Shown piece by piece: positions 11,911-22,619 of a DNA stretch of 64,000 nucleotides. The notes below the pieces were generated by a model. It did no database searches. It was not told the DNA's origin and saw only the letters and a program-made list of their open reading frames with translations. Position numbers and translations under genes: made by a program. The first letter of the stretch is position 1. The number at the start of each line of letters is the position of its first letter. The DNA comes from Daphnia pulex (Eukaryota > Arthropoda > Branchiopoda > Diplostraca > Daphniidae), in NCBI RefSeq assembly GCF_021134715.1, contig NC_060017.1, positions 6,014,001 to 6,078,000 of the forward strand. Reading direction: 5' to 3'.

Positions 11911-11998
11911 TTTCCAGTGATGATCATTCTTTCTGATATGCACAATGTTGCTTTCTGAAGTCAATCAAAATATTAGACATGCATGACTCTGAGGAAAG
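11911..11998 (+). ncRNA. Box C/D snoRNA a, copy 2
   Basis: Paralogue of the snoRNA at 11404-11490. C box GTGATGA 11917-11923, D box CTGA 11989-11992, and TTTCC/GGAAA terminal stem retained. The D guide with CATGCATG is unchanged, which argues that it is under constraint or that the duplication is young. Confidence 0.85.
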
Positions 11999-12172
11999 AT
12001 ATTTCTTTGTATTGAATGAAGTCTTGACTCCTATTAATCCATGTGCTTTGAAACCTTCATTCATTTAGGTGCCAAGAATTAAGAATAAGAGGTTGCTTTG
12101 GAGTTTACTGTGCATCTTCTGTATGATGTGAAGGTATGTTTTGTACTCATTCAAGCAGGGTTCTGTGTTGAT

Positions 12173-12253
12173 TTAAAGTGATGACATAAGATTTCTGTGT
12201 CCAGGCCAATGATCATTTATGATATAAACTATTTTGGTGACTACTGATTTTTG
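12173..12253 (+). ncRNA. Box C/D snoRNA b, copy 2
   Basis: Paralogue of the snoRNA at 11646-11727. The C box is canonical here (GTGATGA 12179-12185); D box CTGA 12244-12247. The guide-side sequence before the D box is the same as in copy 1. Target not recognised. Confidence 0.65.
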
Positions 12254-12430
12254 TATATTGGAAAGACTAGTAGCCATCTTCTGCACAATATCAACTGTTT
12301 CTATTTGGGTGTTTGGTTGTTTTTGGGTAATAGCCTGGTCGACTTCAACCCACAGGAGCTGCTGGACGAACAGGCTAGTATGTTGCTGCTGCAAATATTC
12401 TGGTATGTATAGTTACAATTTATTCGTCGA

Positions 12431-12502
12431 TTTACCCATGACGATATCATATTTCCAGAGATACAATGGTGGTACAAACTGATTTATTGAGACTGAGGAA
12501 AC
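12431..12502 (+). ncRNA. Box C/D snoRNA, U57-like (predicted 18S A99 guide), weak C box
   Basis: D box CTGA 12493-12496, preceded by a guide (12477-12491) that pairs with 18S CTCATTAAATCAGTT except for one mismatch at position 6. Position five is the A of CUCAUU, which counts to human 18S A99, the U57 site. A variant C box ATGACGA (12438-12444) and flanking TTT.CC/GGAAA can form the terminal stem. The non-canonical C box may mean a partly decayed gene. Confidence 0.6.
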
Positions 12503-12663
12503 TACACTTGACAAAATACGAGGATTTTTGTGTAACGGGTTTTAAGCGATGTTTTTACTTTTTTTCAGTCGGCCGTGCATCTCTAGTACTACTGCTACTG
12601 CCAAATTGCAAGCGATATCGTCTTTTTAAAGGTAATGCGATTCAGCTATAGATATTGAAATCA

Positions 12664-12740
12664 CAAATGAATGATGCATACCATTAATATTTTGAAGATT
12701 CTAATGATAGTTTAATTTTCGTCACTACCACTGATAAAAT
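12664..12740 (+). ncRNA. Box C/D snoRNA, SNORD70-like (predicted 18S A512 guide)
   Basis: C box ATGATGC 12671-12677 and D box CTGA 12731-12734. The guide TTTTCGTCACTACC (12716-12729) is complementary over 14 nt to 18S GGTAGTGACGAAAA. Position five is the A of GGUAG, which counts to human 18S A512, the SNORD70 site. The terminal stem is weak. Confidence 0.85.
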
Positions 12741-12932
12741 AACTTAAAAGTTTTTTATTATATCTGGAATTGCTATTAACGGTCTTCCTCTTGCAGGCTA
12801 GAAACAGGATGTCTCAGTGATTCAACTCTCGGTTTTCTGGAATCCCCTTTATCCTTAGCAGGTCGTACCTAGCTGTCGTGACATAGTTGGAAGTTAACGA
12901 TTAGGTAATTATCAGAATAGTATGAGTTAAGA

Positions 12933-13020
12933 AGTTAAAATGATGGATTGTATAACTTTCTGACATCTCTTCTGAGTTCATCATTGAAGATATTTTTACA
13001 GCTGCATACCTGAATAAACT
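12933..13020 (+). ncRNA. Box C/D snoRNA, U60-like (predicted 28S G4340 guide)
   Basis: C box ATGATGG 12940-12946, D' CTGA 12972-12975, D box CTGA 13010-13013, with AGTT/AACT available for a terminal stem. The D' guide (12957-12971, TTTCTGACATCTCTT) pairs over 15 positions, with two G-U wobbles, with 28S AGGAGGTGTCAGAAA. The predicted base is the G before GUGUCAG, equal to human 28S G4340, the U60 target. Confidence 0.8.
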
Positions 13021-13158
13021 AATGTAGTTATGGAGTGAGGCTTAGATAATGGTTTAAAAATTTGTTTATTTTCAGGTCAATACTTCGCAGCTTCATCTGT
13101 CACTACCTTACAGCGTGACCTGCATATACGCGTGGAATGCATTCAGGTTGGTAGAAGT

Positions 13159-13306
13159 TTGTTGGTATACCCCACTAATTAAGCCGATTGATTAAGTCCT
13201 TAACTGGCTATTCTTTGGTATACGGTGGGAACAGTAAATGCTAATCCGTGTAAGGTCTTCTACCCAATTGCTTGGTGGGTTATTTAAGGGTTGAATCAGC
13301 AATATT
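13159..13306 (+). ncRNA. Possible H/ACA-type snoRNA in a late host intron
   Basis: A first hairpin pairs CCCAC (13171-13175) with GTGGG (about 13225-13229), with inner GCC/GGC and TTAAG/CTTAA pairs. An H-box match ACAGTA follows at 13231-13236. A second, weaker hairpin runs from TGCT (about 13239) to AGCA (about 13298) with an ATA tail. Length and order fit an H/ACA RNA, but pairing was only assessed by eye. Confidence 0.35.
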
Positions 13307-13760
13307 ATAATAATAAGCTTATTGTTATTTTTCGTATTTTTGTTTAAAGTTCTTCGGAGATTGATATTCTTTCTTGGGATGTGGTCTGAGCCTGTGAGCC
13401 GCAATCTAGTTCACGCTTGGATACCATTCCATCGATCTCTTGAAGTAAAACTTGAAAATCACATAATTGACATAGTTAATTTTTTGTATCATAACTTTAT
13501 TTCTCAAATACCAATTTCAGCGGGTCTCTAAAGTGTGTGTCGTTGAAACTCTTCAGTCTCTTATGTGTTCTATGAGTGCTATGATTGTTCAGAAACATTT
13601 GGTCTATTGCAAAGTCGATTGTGAGTGTCAGTTCGTATTGGTCGCTCTTTACGTTGTCGATCTTAGCCTAACACGTGAGGCCGGATATCCTGAGAAGCTC
13701 GTTGCAAATTTACTTGTTAAAAAAAATAACCTTATTAAAAATTTGAATTTGGTTTGTTGA

Positions 13761-16700
13761 AAAAAAATTTGGTTAGTATGTTTTGGATATTTTCCCTCAA
13801 GACTAAATAATTTTTTGTTATCACATGTTATAATTTACCTTACTCCACTCACTTTCAACGATTCTGTTATATGTCGTCTTATCACCACTACCTACCACTG
13901 TCCACTTTAAAAAAAGGGTCCCAGGTGTTTGATTTCCAACCCAACCTGCACCCTAAGCTGATGCTGTTAGGCCTCATTTGCCCGTCTCTTCCCCTCTTGG
14001 ATTGACGAATAAAAAAGTAGTAGACGTAGCCAAGTCGATAGGAATTATTGTGGAGATGATTGCAGGTGTTTCGACAATACCGTGAAAAAACCTGAATCTT
14101 TGAGTGTATTTTACTTAAGTCTATTAACAAATGATGTCAAATATGGTTTTACGTGAGGAGTAGCCTGCTAGGTTTCGGTTTCGCAGTTGATTGGTAATGT
14201 CAAGGTCGTCTTGTTTTCCGCTCTGATTGGGTGTTCAGTCGTTCCCCACGCTATCCAACGATGACGTTTCTGATAAGACAATGAACGAAGAAAATTAATA
14301 GCAATAATCGACGGAAAAATTTGTCAGTGTGATAAATCATGGTTTGATCAGCGCAACTGATTAATCCACTGATAAATGTTAAATATGCGTGCCATAATTC
14401 ATTTTTGTTCAACTATAATTGAAAAAATTCATCCTCGCTAGTCTGCTGCCATCTGAAAAATAACTATAATTGTAATTGTGTCGCGTTTAAAAACCTATTT
14501 TTTTTTTCGTTTTTTTTTCATATATACCGTGAAGATTTCAAAAAAGAAACTGAAAACGCATTTGATGGTTACAATGTCCTGTGTATTGTGTCAATCGAAG
14601 TGTCGAAACGATTGCAGGTTGCCAATAAAAAAGAGTTTTATCTACGTGTGTTACTTTTACTTTGAGATAAAAGAAATTAAAAGAAGCTTATGGCACTGCA
14701 ACTGATCTCTGGCTGTCCGTCTTATCTTTCAGTATACCTAGGACCCTCGTGACTTGTCAAGACAGCGTTCTTGAGGAACTACTGCTGTCGTCACCTTTTT
14801 GTTGCTTCAAAAGTACTATGTTTCGTATTTTAACTGAAAGCTAAACCCATGAAATTGTTAAAATTAGTTAAAAATTTGGTTGTAAAATTTGGTGAGTTAA
14901 TGTTAATGCAATACCCCGCTATCCTAACACTTAACAGCAGTGCCTTGTCGAAGGCAGATTTTACGTTTGACTCTTGAATTTGTGGTTGTAAATTGAATCG
15001 TCTGCACGATATTTATTTTTTTCTTAAATTATTGTTCAATTTTCGTGTTGAGGTGTTGTATTGTCAAGGTAATCGTGTAATACATCCTGGGATTTGAACA
15101 TTTCCATATATTTGGAAAACGAATCCATCAGGCTCGACCGCTCGATCAGGCTACATTTTGACTGAGCAATTTTTTTTTGCGAAGAACCCTAATGAACTTA
15201 CGTTTAAAATGCATTTCTGGTTGCTAATTCGTCAGCAATATTTTCCGGATCCATCGCTTCCGATCCGGAATCCGACGCTTTTTTAATTACACATTTTCAA
15301 ACCGACGCTTTTTTAAATACACATTTAACTTTTGTACTGAGCGGAAAAGTTTCGAAATCCATCACCAGGTGCCACTGCAGTTTAATAACAACAATGGCTC
15401 CATTGTTACTGCATGAAGCGGTAGTCCCTTCATGGTTGCTGTTGTGTCTTACGTTTCGATGCAGTACTTAACCTATAACGTGATCTATTAAGTATTTCAA
15501 AGTGTTTGTTAAGTAGCATAATGTTGTAAAGCAGATAAGCTTTGACAATTTTCATCGGTCGTTGTCTTGTAGATTCCATGAAAGTCATGCATATTCAAAG
15601 TTGGCTCAGTTAAAGTGAGTATTTAAATTGAACCTGAAGAAAAGAAGAATGCATCTCTGCAAATATTGTAGATCAAAGTATTCTTTCTAATTAGGGCTAA
15701 TCCATGTGAAATATGAATTGAAAGATCTTAGCTGTTCTCCTGCTAACAGTTGTATGCCTAGTGAAATAAGTGAGTCATGCTGGTATTGCCAGCAAATTGA
15801 AAGTTCCACCAGATAAAGTCAATGTTAACTGCTGAATCTGGAGAAAAGAAAAACATAAATCATATTGTGTCTATCGTCAACTGTAACCTACATTTACAAA
15901 ATTCTTCTTAGTTAATTTAATATTTTGTATTTTTAAAATTTCCTCCACTTCTATTCCCACATGAAAAATAGCTATTAATGTCTGATTTCTTGTAACAGTT
16001 AAACAGTCCATGTGGGAAAAAATATTTAATAATCCAGACTGTTCATCTATTACCAGTTTTATATGAAGTAAATTTAGACTGATGTCTGACACAAAGGCAA
16101 AATATCCAACTAAAATTCTCTTCATAATTGTGGTGTCCGCGGGTGTACGTTTATTGTAAAGTTTATACTAATTCCTGTTATTTTTCCTTTAGGTGATGAT
16201 CAGATATATGGAAAATATTCTAGGGAATGACGCCTCAAAAGAAAGAACTGTGGTTGCAATCTTCAACAATCTTGCGTGAGTCAAGTTTTTTTTATTTATT
16301 TTTTTTTCTGCTTGTTATTTTTGTTTCTAATTTTAGTAAGTCTCGATTAGCTAGAGCAGGGATCCTTTTCATTTTACTGTTTTAAATTTTAAACATTTGT
16401 TGTTTACAACGCTAGATGGTTATACGATGGCTTAGATTGTTTTCAGCGGTAAAAAACATTAGTTTCAGTGTTTCAGTGTTTCAGTTACTTTTACTATACA
16501 CTTTTCTTGTTTGTTTGCAAAACTGAAAAAAATCATCGAAGAATTCTTCGTCAACGTCAATTTTGTTAATGCCAAAAAACAGTGCAGGAAGAATTCATCC
16601 CGTTAACGCTATTTCGTGTGCCCTGACATGCAGGATACGAATTGCTTGTAATCTAAAATTGAGCGAAGATGATGGACAAGACTCACAAGAGTAGCAACGC

Positions 16701-18640
16701 AGAAGCTGCTCACCTCTGGAAGCTGGCGTTGAGCGAATGAAATCAAAGTAAATTGCAGTTTGTTCCGTGTCTTCCACTTCCAAATCAGTCGCTCTTCTCA
16801 GAGCCTGATTGAAGTGATTGACGAATTTGGTAAATTGGTCCACCCATCAAAGTGTGAAGTTCCCTTGATGTATTTAGTCGTAATAATTTTTTTTAAATTG
16901 TTATTGTTGTTGGCACCATGTTCCATGTTGTTGGCTGAGACACTGAAGATGACATCTTGTGGCCAGGTTTGTCTTCAGTTGTTGGGCGTAGGCTAGCCCT
17001 TTAGCCCCTACCTTCTTGGTTCTTTGTTAGTTGAATCAGGAGGTTCTGAGAGAAAGAGTCGCCATTTTTATTTGTTTGGGGTTTTGATGTTATCTTAATT
17101 AACTGGAGTGCTACTTGTTAGGCATTTCTTAAAATTTGTGATGGGTTTTAGTTGGTTTGGGTCGGCGGTTCGTGAGCTTGCTATTATTCTTGGTATAATT
17201 TATTCGATTAAATTCTATTGCATGTTTGAAAGTGGCCTGAAAGTGTTTAATTTCATTTTTTATTTGTAGACGAATTTTGATGCTGAAAGACTTGGAAACC
17301 ATGCTGTCCACCACGCCGAGAAGCTGAGTAACATTCTGCTTGTACAATGGTAAAATTAACAATTAAACTGATTGAAATATATGTGGATCATAACATTTGT
17401 AATGTTTGATTGCAGGCGCCTCTTAATAAAAGGAACTTGAGCCATCCAATCTAGGGCTTCCATCCAATCGTGCAGGCTGCATGGAAGTCACATTTACCTT
17501 TGCTGTGAACATCATGAACACATACACTATTTGAAGGTGACAATCTTATCCAGTTTAGATTTTACAATTAAAATGTGATAAAGCTTTGCATCCATTGGTT
17601 AGTTTTAACATTTTGGGATTTCATATAGTTAACAGCTATTTCCTTCAGGGTTGTGTTATGGATTTTTTAAAGGGGAGTTTGTTGTATGCAAGAAAGGCAA
17701 ATTCCAAAAGAAGTTTTGTTTATTTGTTCCATTGTTGAGTATCCTTTAAAGTTTAAATGAATTTGTATTTAAATCTTAAATTAGTCATCTAGTTTCATGT
17801 AAATTTATTAATTTAAGTTTCCACGATAGGTATAAGATAATGTTGCCATATAATATTTGGGTTGAATATTTGAAGTGATATAATGAAGCATATTATTTTT
17901 AGTTTCGTACAGGATTTCCAATGATGCTGAAGATTAATTTTATTTTGTTTATAGGTTCATGTTTATGTAACAGTGGTGTTGTTGCAGCCTTTGGTGGTGA
18001 AAGATATCTGCATCAAGTTGCTGTTCCTGTCCAAGGTGGTGTGTTGTTGCAGACTATGGTGGTGAAAGATATCTGCATCAAGTTGCTGTTCCTGTCCAAG
18101 GTGGTGTGTTGTTGCAGACTATGGTGGTTAAAGATATCTGCATCAAGTTGCTGTTTCTTGTGCATCCAAGGTGTTGGTTTTGTGCTACAGAAGTGACATC
18201 CAATATTGTGTTTAATTGCTATTCGTGTCTATGCAGTTTACCTTTTACATGTTGATAAGAAACAAAAAAAGTAATATGGGGAGGATTATGTCAAACAAAT
18301 AATAAACATGTCCGGGATGGGGAAATGAGGAGGAAGTTGGGGTGGGGTATTTGGTTATGATTTACTAAAAGAAGTGAGGTATATTTGTAATGAATATGCT
18401 GTACTTTGTTATAAAAACTGTCGTTAACCTATACCTTCCTGTCAACCTATACCTCCCCTACTTCCACTTACACATCTATTCCTAAAACCACATAAGCACC
18501 AACATCAAATCCCACATATCCACTCACATCCATTCCTAAAACCCCACAAACACCAAACCCCCACCATTCACACAATTGTTGTATATGTATAATTAAATTT
18601 TAATAAATAAAATGCATTGTATATAACATGTGTGTAACTA
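13761..18640 (+). other. Region with scattered exon-like segments, no coding gene recognised
   Basis: No canonical C/D snoRNA was found after 13020. Splice-like segments occur, for example a TTTCCTTTAG acceptor before 16193 with a GTGAGT donor at 16274, and a TTTATTTGTAG acceptor before 17271 with a GTAAAA donor near 17350. They contain short open frames that do not continue in the next segment. Overlapping AATAAA signals at 18602-18611 may end a transcript. The stretch could be the 3' part of the snoRNA host RNA or a separate non-coding gene. Confidence 0.4.
17977..18175 (+). repeat. 65-bp tandem repeat, about three copies
   Basis: The motif AAAGATATCTGCATCAAG begins at 18000, 18065 and 18130, giving an exact period of 65 bp. 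The first two copies are nearly identical and the third diverges at its 3' end. A period that is not a multiple of three, with the reading frame shifting between copies, argues against coding. Each unit contains a TGTTGTTGCAG acceptor-like sequence. Confidence 0.9.
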
Positions 18641-18711
18641 TATTTATTCTCGAACACTTGCAAAATAAAAAATTCATTAAACAGAGCGTCCGGTTCAAGA
18701 CAATTTTTTTT

Positions 18712-19230
18712 GTGCGAGGCTTTTTAGCAAGCAATCCGCCACCCAATTCGACAAAAAGTGGTAGTTTGTTTTCACGGAAATTGCGTCAGACGGTTAAAAA
18801 ATTTCTAGTTCAACAATCTCATGTAGAAATTAGCATCTAGTCTACTGGTGCAAATTGCGATTCTTTAAGCTTGATTAATTTAGGTGATGTGTTAAAAGCA
18901 ATTGTGGGTTGCTAAATAATTGGAACTAATCCACTTTTTCTGAATATTTTGGTTTTAGATCACTTTGTTATTTTTAAATTTTCTTGTGATCTCTCTTCAA
19001 ATTATTCTGAAAAAGCGAATTAGTTCAATATTGGCTACTCACAATAGCTTTTAACACATCACATAAATTAATCGAGCTTAAGAATCGCAATTTGCACCAA
19101 TAGACTAGATGCTAATTTCTACATGAGATTGTTGAACTAGAAATTTTTTAACCGTATGACGCAATTTCCGTGAAAACAAACTACCACTTTTTGTCAAATT
19201 GGGGTGCGGATTGCTTGCTAAAACTCGCAC
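18712..19230. mobile_element. Foldback (inverted-repeat) element, MITE-like
   Basis: Two long arms, 18712-18963 and 18986-19230, are inverted copies of each other with scattered substitutions and small indels. They meet around a 22-bp AT-rich spacer bounded by GATCAC and GTGATC. The outer ends are GTGCGAG and CTCGCAC. No coding capacity and no clear target duplication were seen. In RNA the whole element would form a hairpin of about 250 bp, a possible source of small RNAs. Family not identified. Confidence 0.9.
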
Positions 19231-19500
19231 ATGCAGTGTCGGCGTAGATCCAGGGAGATTACCTGGAAATGGAAGAGGAGAGAAGAGTGCGAGGCAAGTT
19301 TTACTGGGGAGCGATTAGTCACTACTAGGCTTCCGGGTTAGACTCATGATATAGATCATGCGCCTTCCAAGTCCCCGTTCGACCAGAGCCCTCCCCTCCT
19401 CCTGGTTTCACAGCGGGTGAGTGACCACCGGCGGGCGTTGGTTAGTGGTTAGTTAGGGAAACGGGGCCGCAGAAAAGAAGGGAGCCCAGATAATATGCAC
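19231..19500 (+). repeat. SINE-like sequence with a tRNA-type B box
   Basis: GC-rich compared with its neighbours. It contains GTTCGACC (around 19378-19385), which resembles the tRNA B box, and an upstream GATTAGTCACTACTAGG that could be a degenerate A box. This is the layout of a tRNA-derived SINE head, but no poly(A) tail or target duplication was defined. Confidence 0.35.
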
Positions 19501-20162
19501 TTGTAATTTATCTAACAACTACACAATTTATCAGTCTTGAATTACAGCATTCTCTCGTCAGCTTTCATCAATGGATGAAGTCGGGTCCAGTGGATGATCA
19601 GTATCGAAGGAGTTACCCTGTACGCAGAATGAACATTTATTTGGATGACAATAATTTTCAATAAGATTTTAGCGACAGAAAGCAATACCTCAATTAAGAG
19701 GGCCCGTTTAAGGAAGTAAAAAGGGAGATTCACAGGTAGCAGCCAACGGGTTTTCAAACAGGGACCTTATTGACTGTGTAGTTCTTCAAACGACATGGCT
19801 TCTCATAAAGTCTGGTATTCAAATTTATTAAAATAAAGTCATCTTGTTTATAATTTGTTGTTAATGTGCTTGGATCTCACCTTGTCTATAATTTGTTATC
19901 AGTGTGCTGGACGTCTAGATCTAAAAGATTAATTAAACAGTTATTAGTATACACTCCACATAGTCTCTTAAACATGGATAAACTTGAGTGCAAATTAATA
20001 CTTTTAACACTCACAAGACTTGAACAGCACAGTTTAATTAACTTCAGCAGCCTAGACTGACACACTGAGAACACTTCAGGATGACATCACCGCTACAGAC
20101 TGCTTACAGCAGCTGCAGCTCAACTTGAACTCCCTTTTCACTGGGTGGCTGCAACAAAACCA

Positions 20163-20760
20163 TCTGCATGACAGCAAATATTACAAAATAAATTCAAGTA
20201 GATTAGAAAATGGACTTTATGAAAAGTAAAAACTTTCACGATTCACTTACTTGCTGAGTTGTTCACTTTTGTTTCAGCTTGGTTGAAAAGCCAAATCAGA
20301 CCTTAAGAGGTTGTTAATCCTACTTGGGAAAAAAATCAATTACTACCAGAAAAAAAAGTCATGCGTGACATAACAAAATGACAGAGTCATAGTTAAACTA
20401 AGCAATCTCTAAGATGAATTACATTCACAAACATTACAAAGGAATCGACAGTTGTCAAGCTTTTAAAACTGAAGTTCTTAATACTAATGTCTTAACTGAA
20501 AAGTCAACAGATATAAAGCAAAGAGCTAGTAATCAACAAATTAAATGTGTAGCTTACTGTACAAAAGTTTATCAACTTAATTACTTTAAATTGGTCTGAA
20601 GTGTTTCCGTATGTGACGAAAGCTACAACTTCTTTTTCAATTATCTTAAACTCAACTGCATAAATTTTTTAATAAATTAAAAACAACGCAAACATACAAG
20701 ACCGTACTGACTTCTTCCTTTCGAACTTCAAAGAATGACACTGACAGGTGCCATCTTAGA
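20163..20760 (-). ncRNA. Possible spliced non-coding RNA, minus strand
   Basis: Three exon-like pieces on the minus strand have good splice sites: one ending at 20698 before GTATGT; one at 20319-20251 between an AAGTAG acceptor and a GTAAGT donor; and one starting at 20163 after a CATGCAG acceptor. The middle exon has stops in all three frames, so the transcript would be non-coding. Its 3' end is not defined (perhaps near a minus-strand AATAAA around 19840). No snoRNA was identified in it. Confidence 0.35.
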
Positions 20761-22619
20761 TTTGCAACATTGCCATATCCGAATAAACAGATTGCAATAA
20801 CGTGACTAACGTCCGCTACCCGCTAGATCAGAGGGGGATTCAGAGCTATAGATGATTATATGATTATAGACTATAATAGATTATACATCTATAACTCTGG
20901 CTAGATGACGTATTACCCGTATGGAAAATTACATTTCGTGTCATGTTAACACATGTCATTATGCGCTTTTTCTTGTCAACAAGTAAAATAAAATATAACT
21001 CGATTTCATTCCAGCTTATTTACTACAGTTCACAGAATATGAATATCATAGTGCTTCGTTTTTTGCAAATTCCTTTTAATGGCCGATGAGTGTTCTACGG
21101 GTTTACAATTTAAAGTTACGTACTTTCGTTTATTCACATTTTACGTAGCCTCCAATTAGTAGATCTTGTTTCAATAGACGGATGATACGCACCGTTAAAC
21201 GGAACAAAGAAAACTGTGAATATTTGGTGCAATGGCACAAAAGCATATGAAACCGTCGATAACGCAGCAGTTGAGGGTCGTATAAATACGAAGATTGGAA
21301 CCAAAAAAATGTGAGACATGAGAAGGTAGAAAAAGATAAACCAACATAGTCAATAAAAAAACGTTATCGTATAGGCAACAAACGTAATGAAACATGCAAA
21401 ATGGGGAAGGTGCACAACAAGGGCGCAAGAAATTTTTATCTTACGCCACAAAAATAAAAAGACAAAATAAGAGGAACATAATGGGGTTTGAATTGTTCTC
21501 TTATTGGAGAGGCATTATTGACCTGGACAAATATGTAGCCTTGATGGGTCTTATCAGATCTTGAAGGTGATTGTACGCTGCCAAACGATCAATTGAGTTT
21601 TTAGAATGGTTCTTTAAAAAGTTGCGCAACGCCCGTCATAGCAGACAGCCATTTTGTTTTGTTTTCTCTTACGACTGAATAATTCACAAAATCTAAATAC
21701 AAAAACATCATAGACAAGAGACTGCTTGACGCCGATGGTGCCCATTCAAAGTGGGGGGAAATGAAAACTTATTTTCGGGAGTAGAGTGTGCGGGCGAAGT
21801 TTATTGGCAGGTCAATTATTAGAGTCTTAAAGAAAATAAGATTTCTTTTTTTATAGTCGTTTTCTTCACGTCCTGTTTGTGTTTTTCAACTTTCAGATGC
21901 ATAGTTTAAAACAGGACAGACAACTGGCGAAAGGACCCAAAATGACTTGAAATATGTTTACAAATATTTCACGCTTACACACAAAATGATTGGATCAATT
22001 TAAAAAAAAAGCAAGGACAGCAAATGTGTAAATGGGCATCCCCCCTCCACCCTTTTCTTATTGAATAAAAGCCGAAAAATTGGTTATTTGAGAGAGCCTA
22101 AACGTGAAAGACCAATTAGAGGACCTCTTAATTTAGTGTTTCTTTAATATTTTAGGGCGGGAGAGCAAAATGTAATTTCCTATACTGAATAGATATGGCC
22201 AATTAAGCTGGTCCATGTCAAATACAGGAGGAGATCGAGTCACATTTTTCTTAAGTACATATTAAAAATGTGAGAGAAATTTTTGTCGAGTGCGCTCATC
22301 AAAACGAATATACAACAATACCACAGTGGTGCTGTGTACAAGAGACCAGCCACTCCATTTTCTGTTGAAATAAAATGTCACGGAGTGAATGAAAACATCA
22401 ACTCGATAATATGACTTACAAGAGTGTGTGCCTGATGAAGAAATTAAATAAAACGGCACTGGACAAACAAAATTTTGCTGGACGACAAATGACAAGTGCA
22501 AGTTTACAATCTGACTATTTTCTAACATTAGCGTCATAATTTTTCATTTCAAAATCTCCATGACGAAATAAACTAACTGAATTGCCACTCTTTCAATAGT
22601 ATTAATGATAGCGTATAGG
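20761..22619. other. Gap: 3' flank of bab-like gene, nothing recognised
   Basis: AT-rich DNA with only short, unconserved open frames. The part nearest 22619 must include the 3' UTR of the bab-like gene on the minus strand. Several minus-strand AATAAA signals exist (TTTATT on the plus strand), so the cleavage site is not assigned. Confidence 0.4.

Larger units (their letters stand above)
11374..12402 (+). repeat. Tandem duplication of a two-snoRNA, two-exon block
   Basis: Unit 1 (about 11374-11879) and unit 2 (about 11880-12402) repeat the same order: donor, snoRNA a, exon, snoRNA b, exon. They are largely alignable by eye, with near identity over the snoRNAs and more divergence in the exons. 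The unit border coincides with an exon donor, so the duplication added complete introns without breaking splicing. This is a standard route to paralogous snoRNAs. Confidence 0.85.
9252..13760 (+). ncRNA. Non-coding box C/D snoRNA host gene (UHG-like), about 19 short exons
   Basis: A chain of short exons with good splice sites, almost one snoRNA per intron, and no conserved reading frame: the architecture of U22 host gene (UHG/SNHG) transcripts. Proposed exons: start to 9266; 9444-9499; 9670-9712; 9847-9885; 10071-10162; 10312-10356; 10589-10630; 10797-10848; an exon ending 11179; 11340-11373; 11549-11605; 11790-11879; 12069-12133; 12356-12402; 12569-12631; 12797-12904; 13075-13146; 13350-13444; and a last exon from 13521. 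Donors are mostly GTAAGT-, GTAAT- or GTATG-like, acceptors mostly TTTCAG-like. The human UHG/SNHG1 gene carries U22 and U25-U31, and U25- and U30-like RNAs are present here too. The exons presumably decay after splicing while introns yield the snoRNAs. Exact start, end and a few exon borders are uncertain. Confidence 0.8.

Noticed and set aside
13533-13760. 75-codon open frame at the end of the snoRNA host
   Set aside because: No recognisable domain, lies in the presumed last non-coding exon, and host exons show no frame continuity.
14131-14226. C/D-like pair (ATGATGT ... CTGA) downstream of the snoRNA cluster
   Set aside because: Only a 3-bp terminal stem and a poor, wobble-dependent rRNA match; spacing is long. 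Not supported enough to call.
16193-16273. Exon-like segment with an open frame (MIRYMENILGND...)
   Set aside because: Splice-like borders are present, but the frame does not continue upstream or downstream and the peptide matches nothing I know.
17977-18175. CRISPR-like repetition
   Set aside because: Contiguous tandem copies with no spacers, in a eukaryotic context.
17921-18196. 91-codon open frame over the 65-bp repeats
   Set aside because: The repeat period is not a multiple of three, so each copy is read in a different frame; not a real protein.
20042-20094. Minus-strand C/D-like boxes (GTGATGT ... CTGA) in the possible non-coding RNA
   Set aside because: Boxes are too close, in an exon-like segment, with no terminal stem and no guide match.
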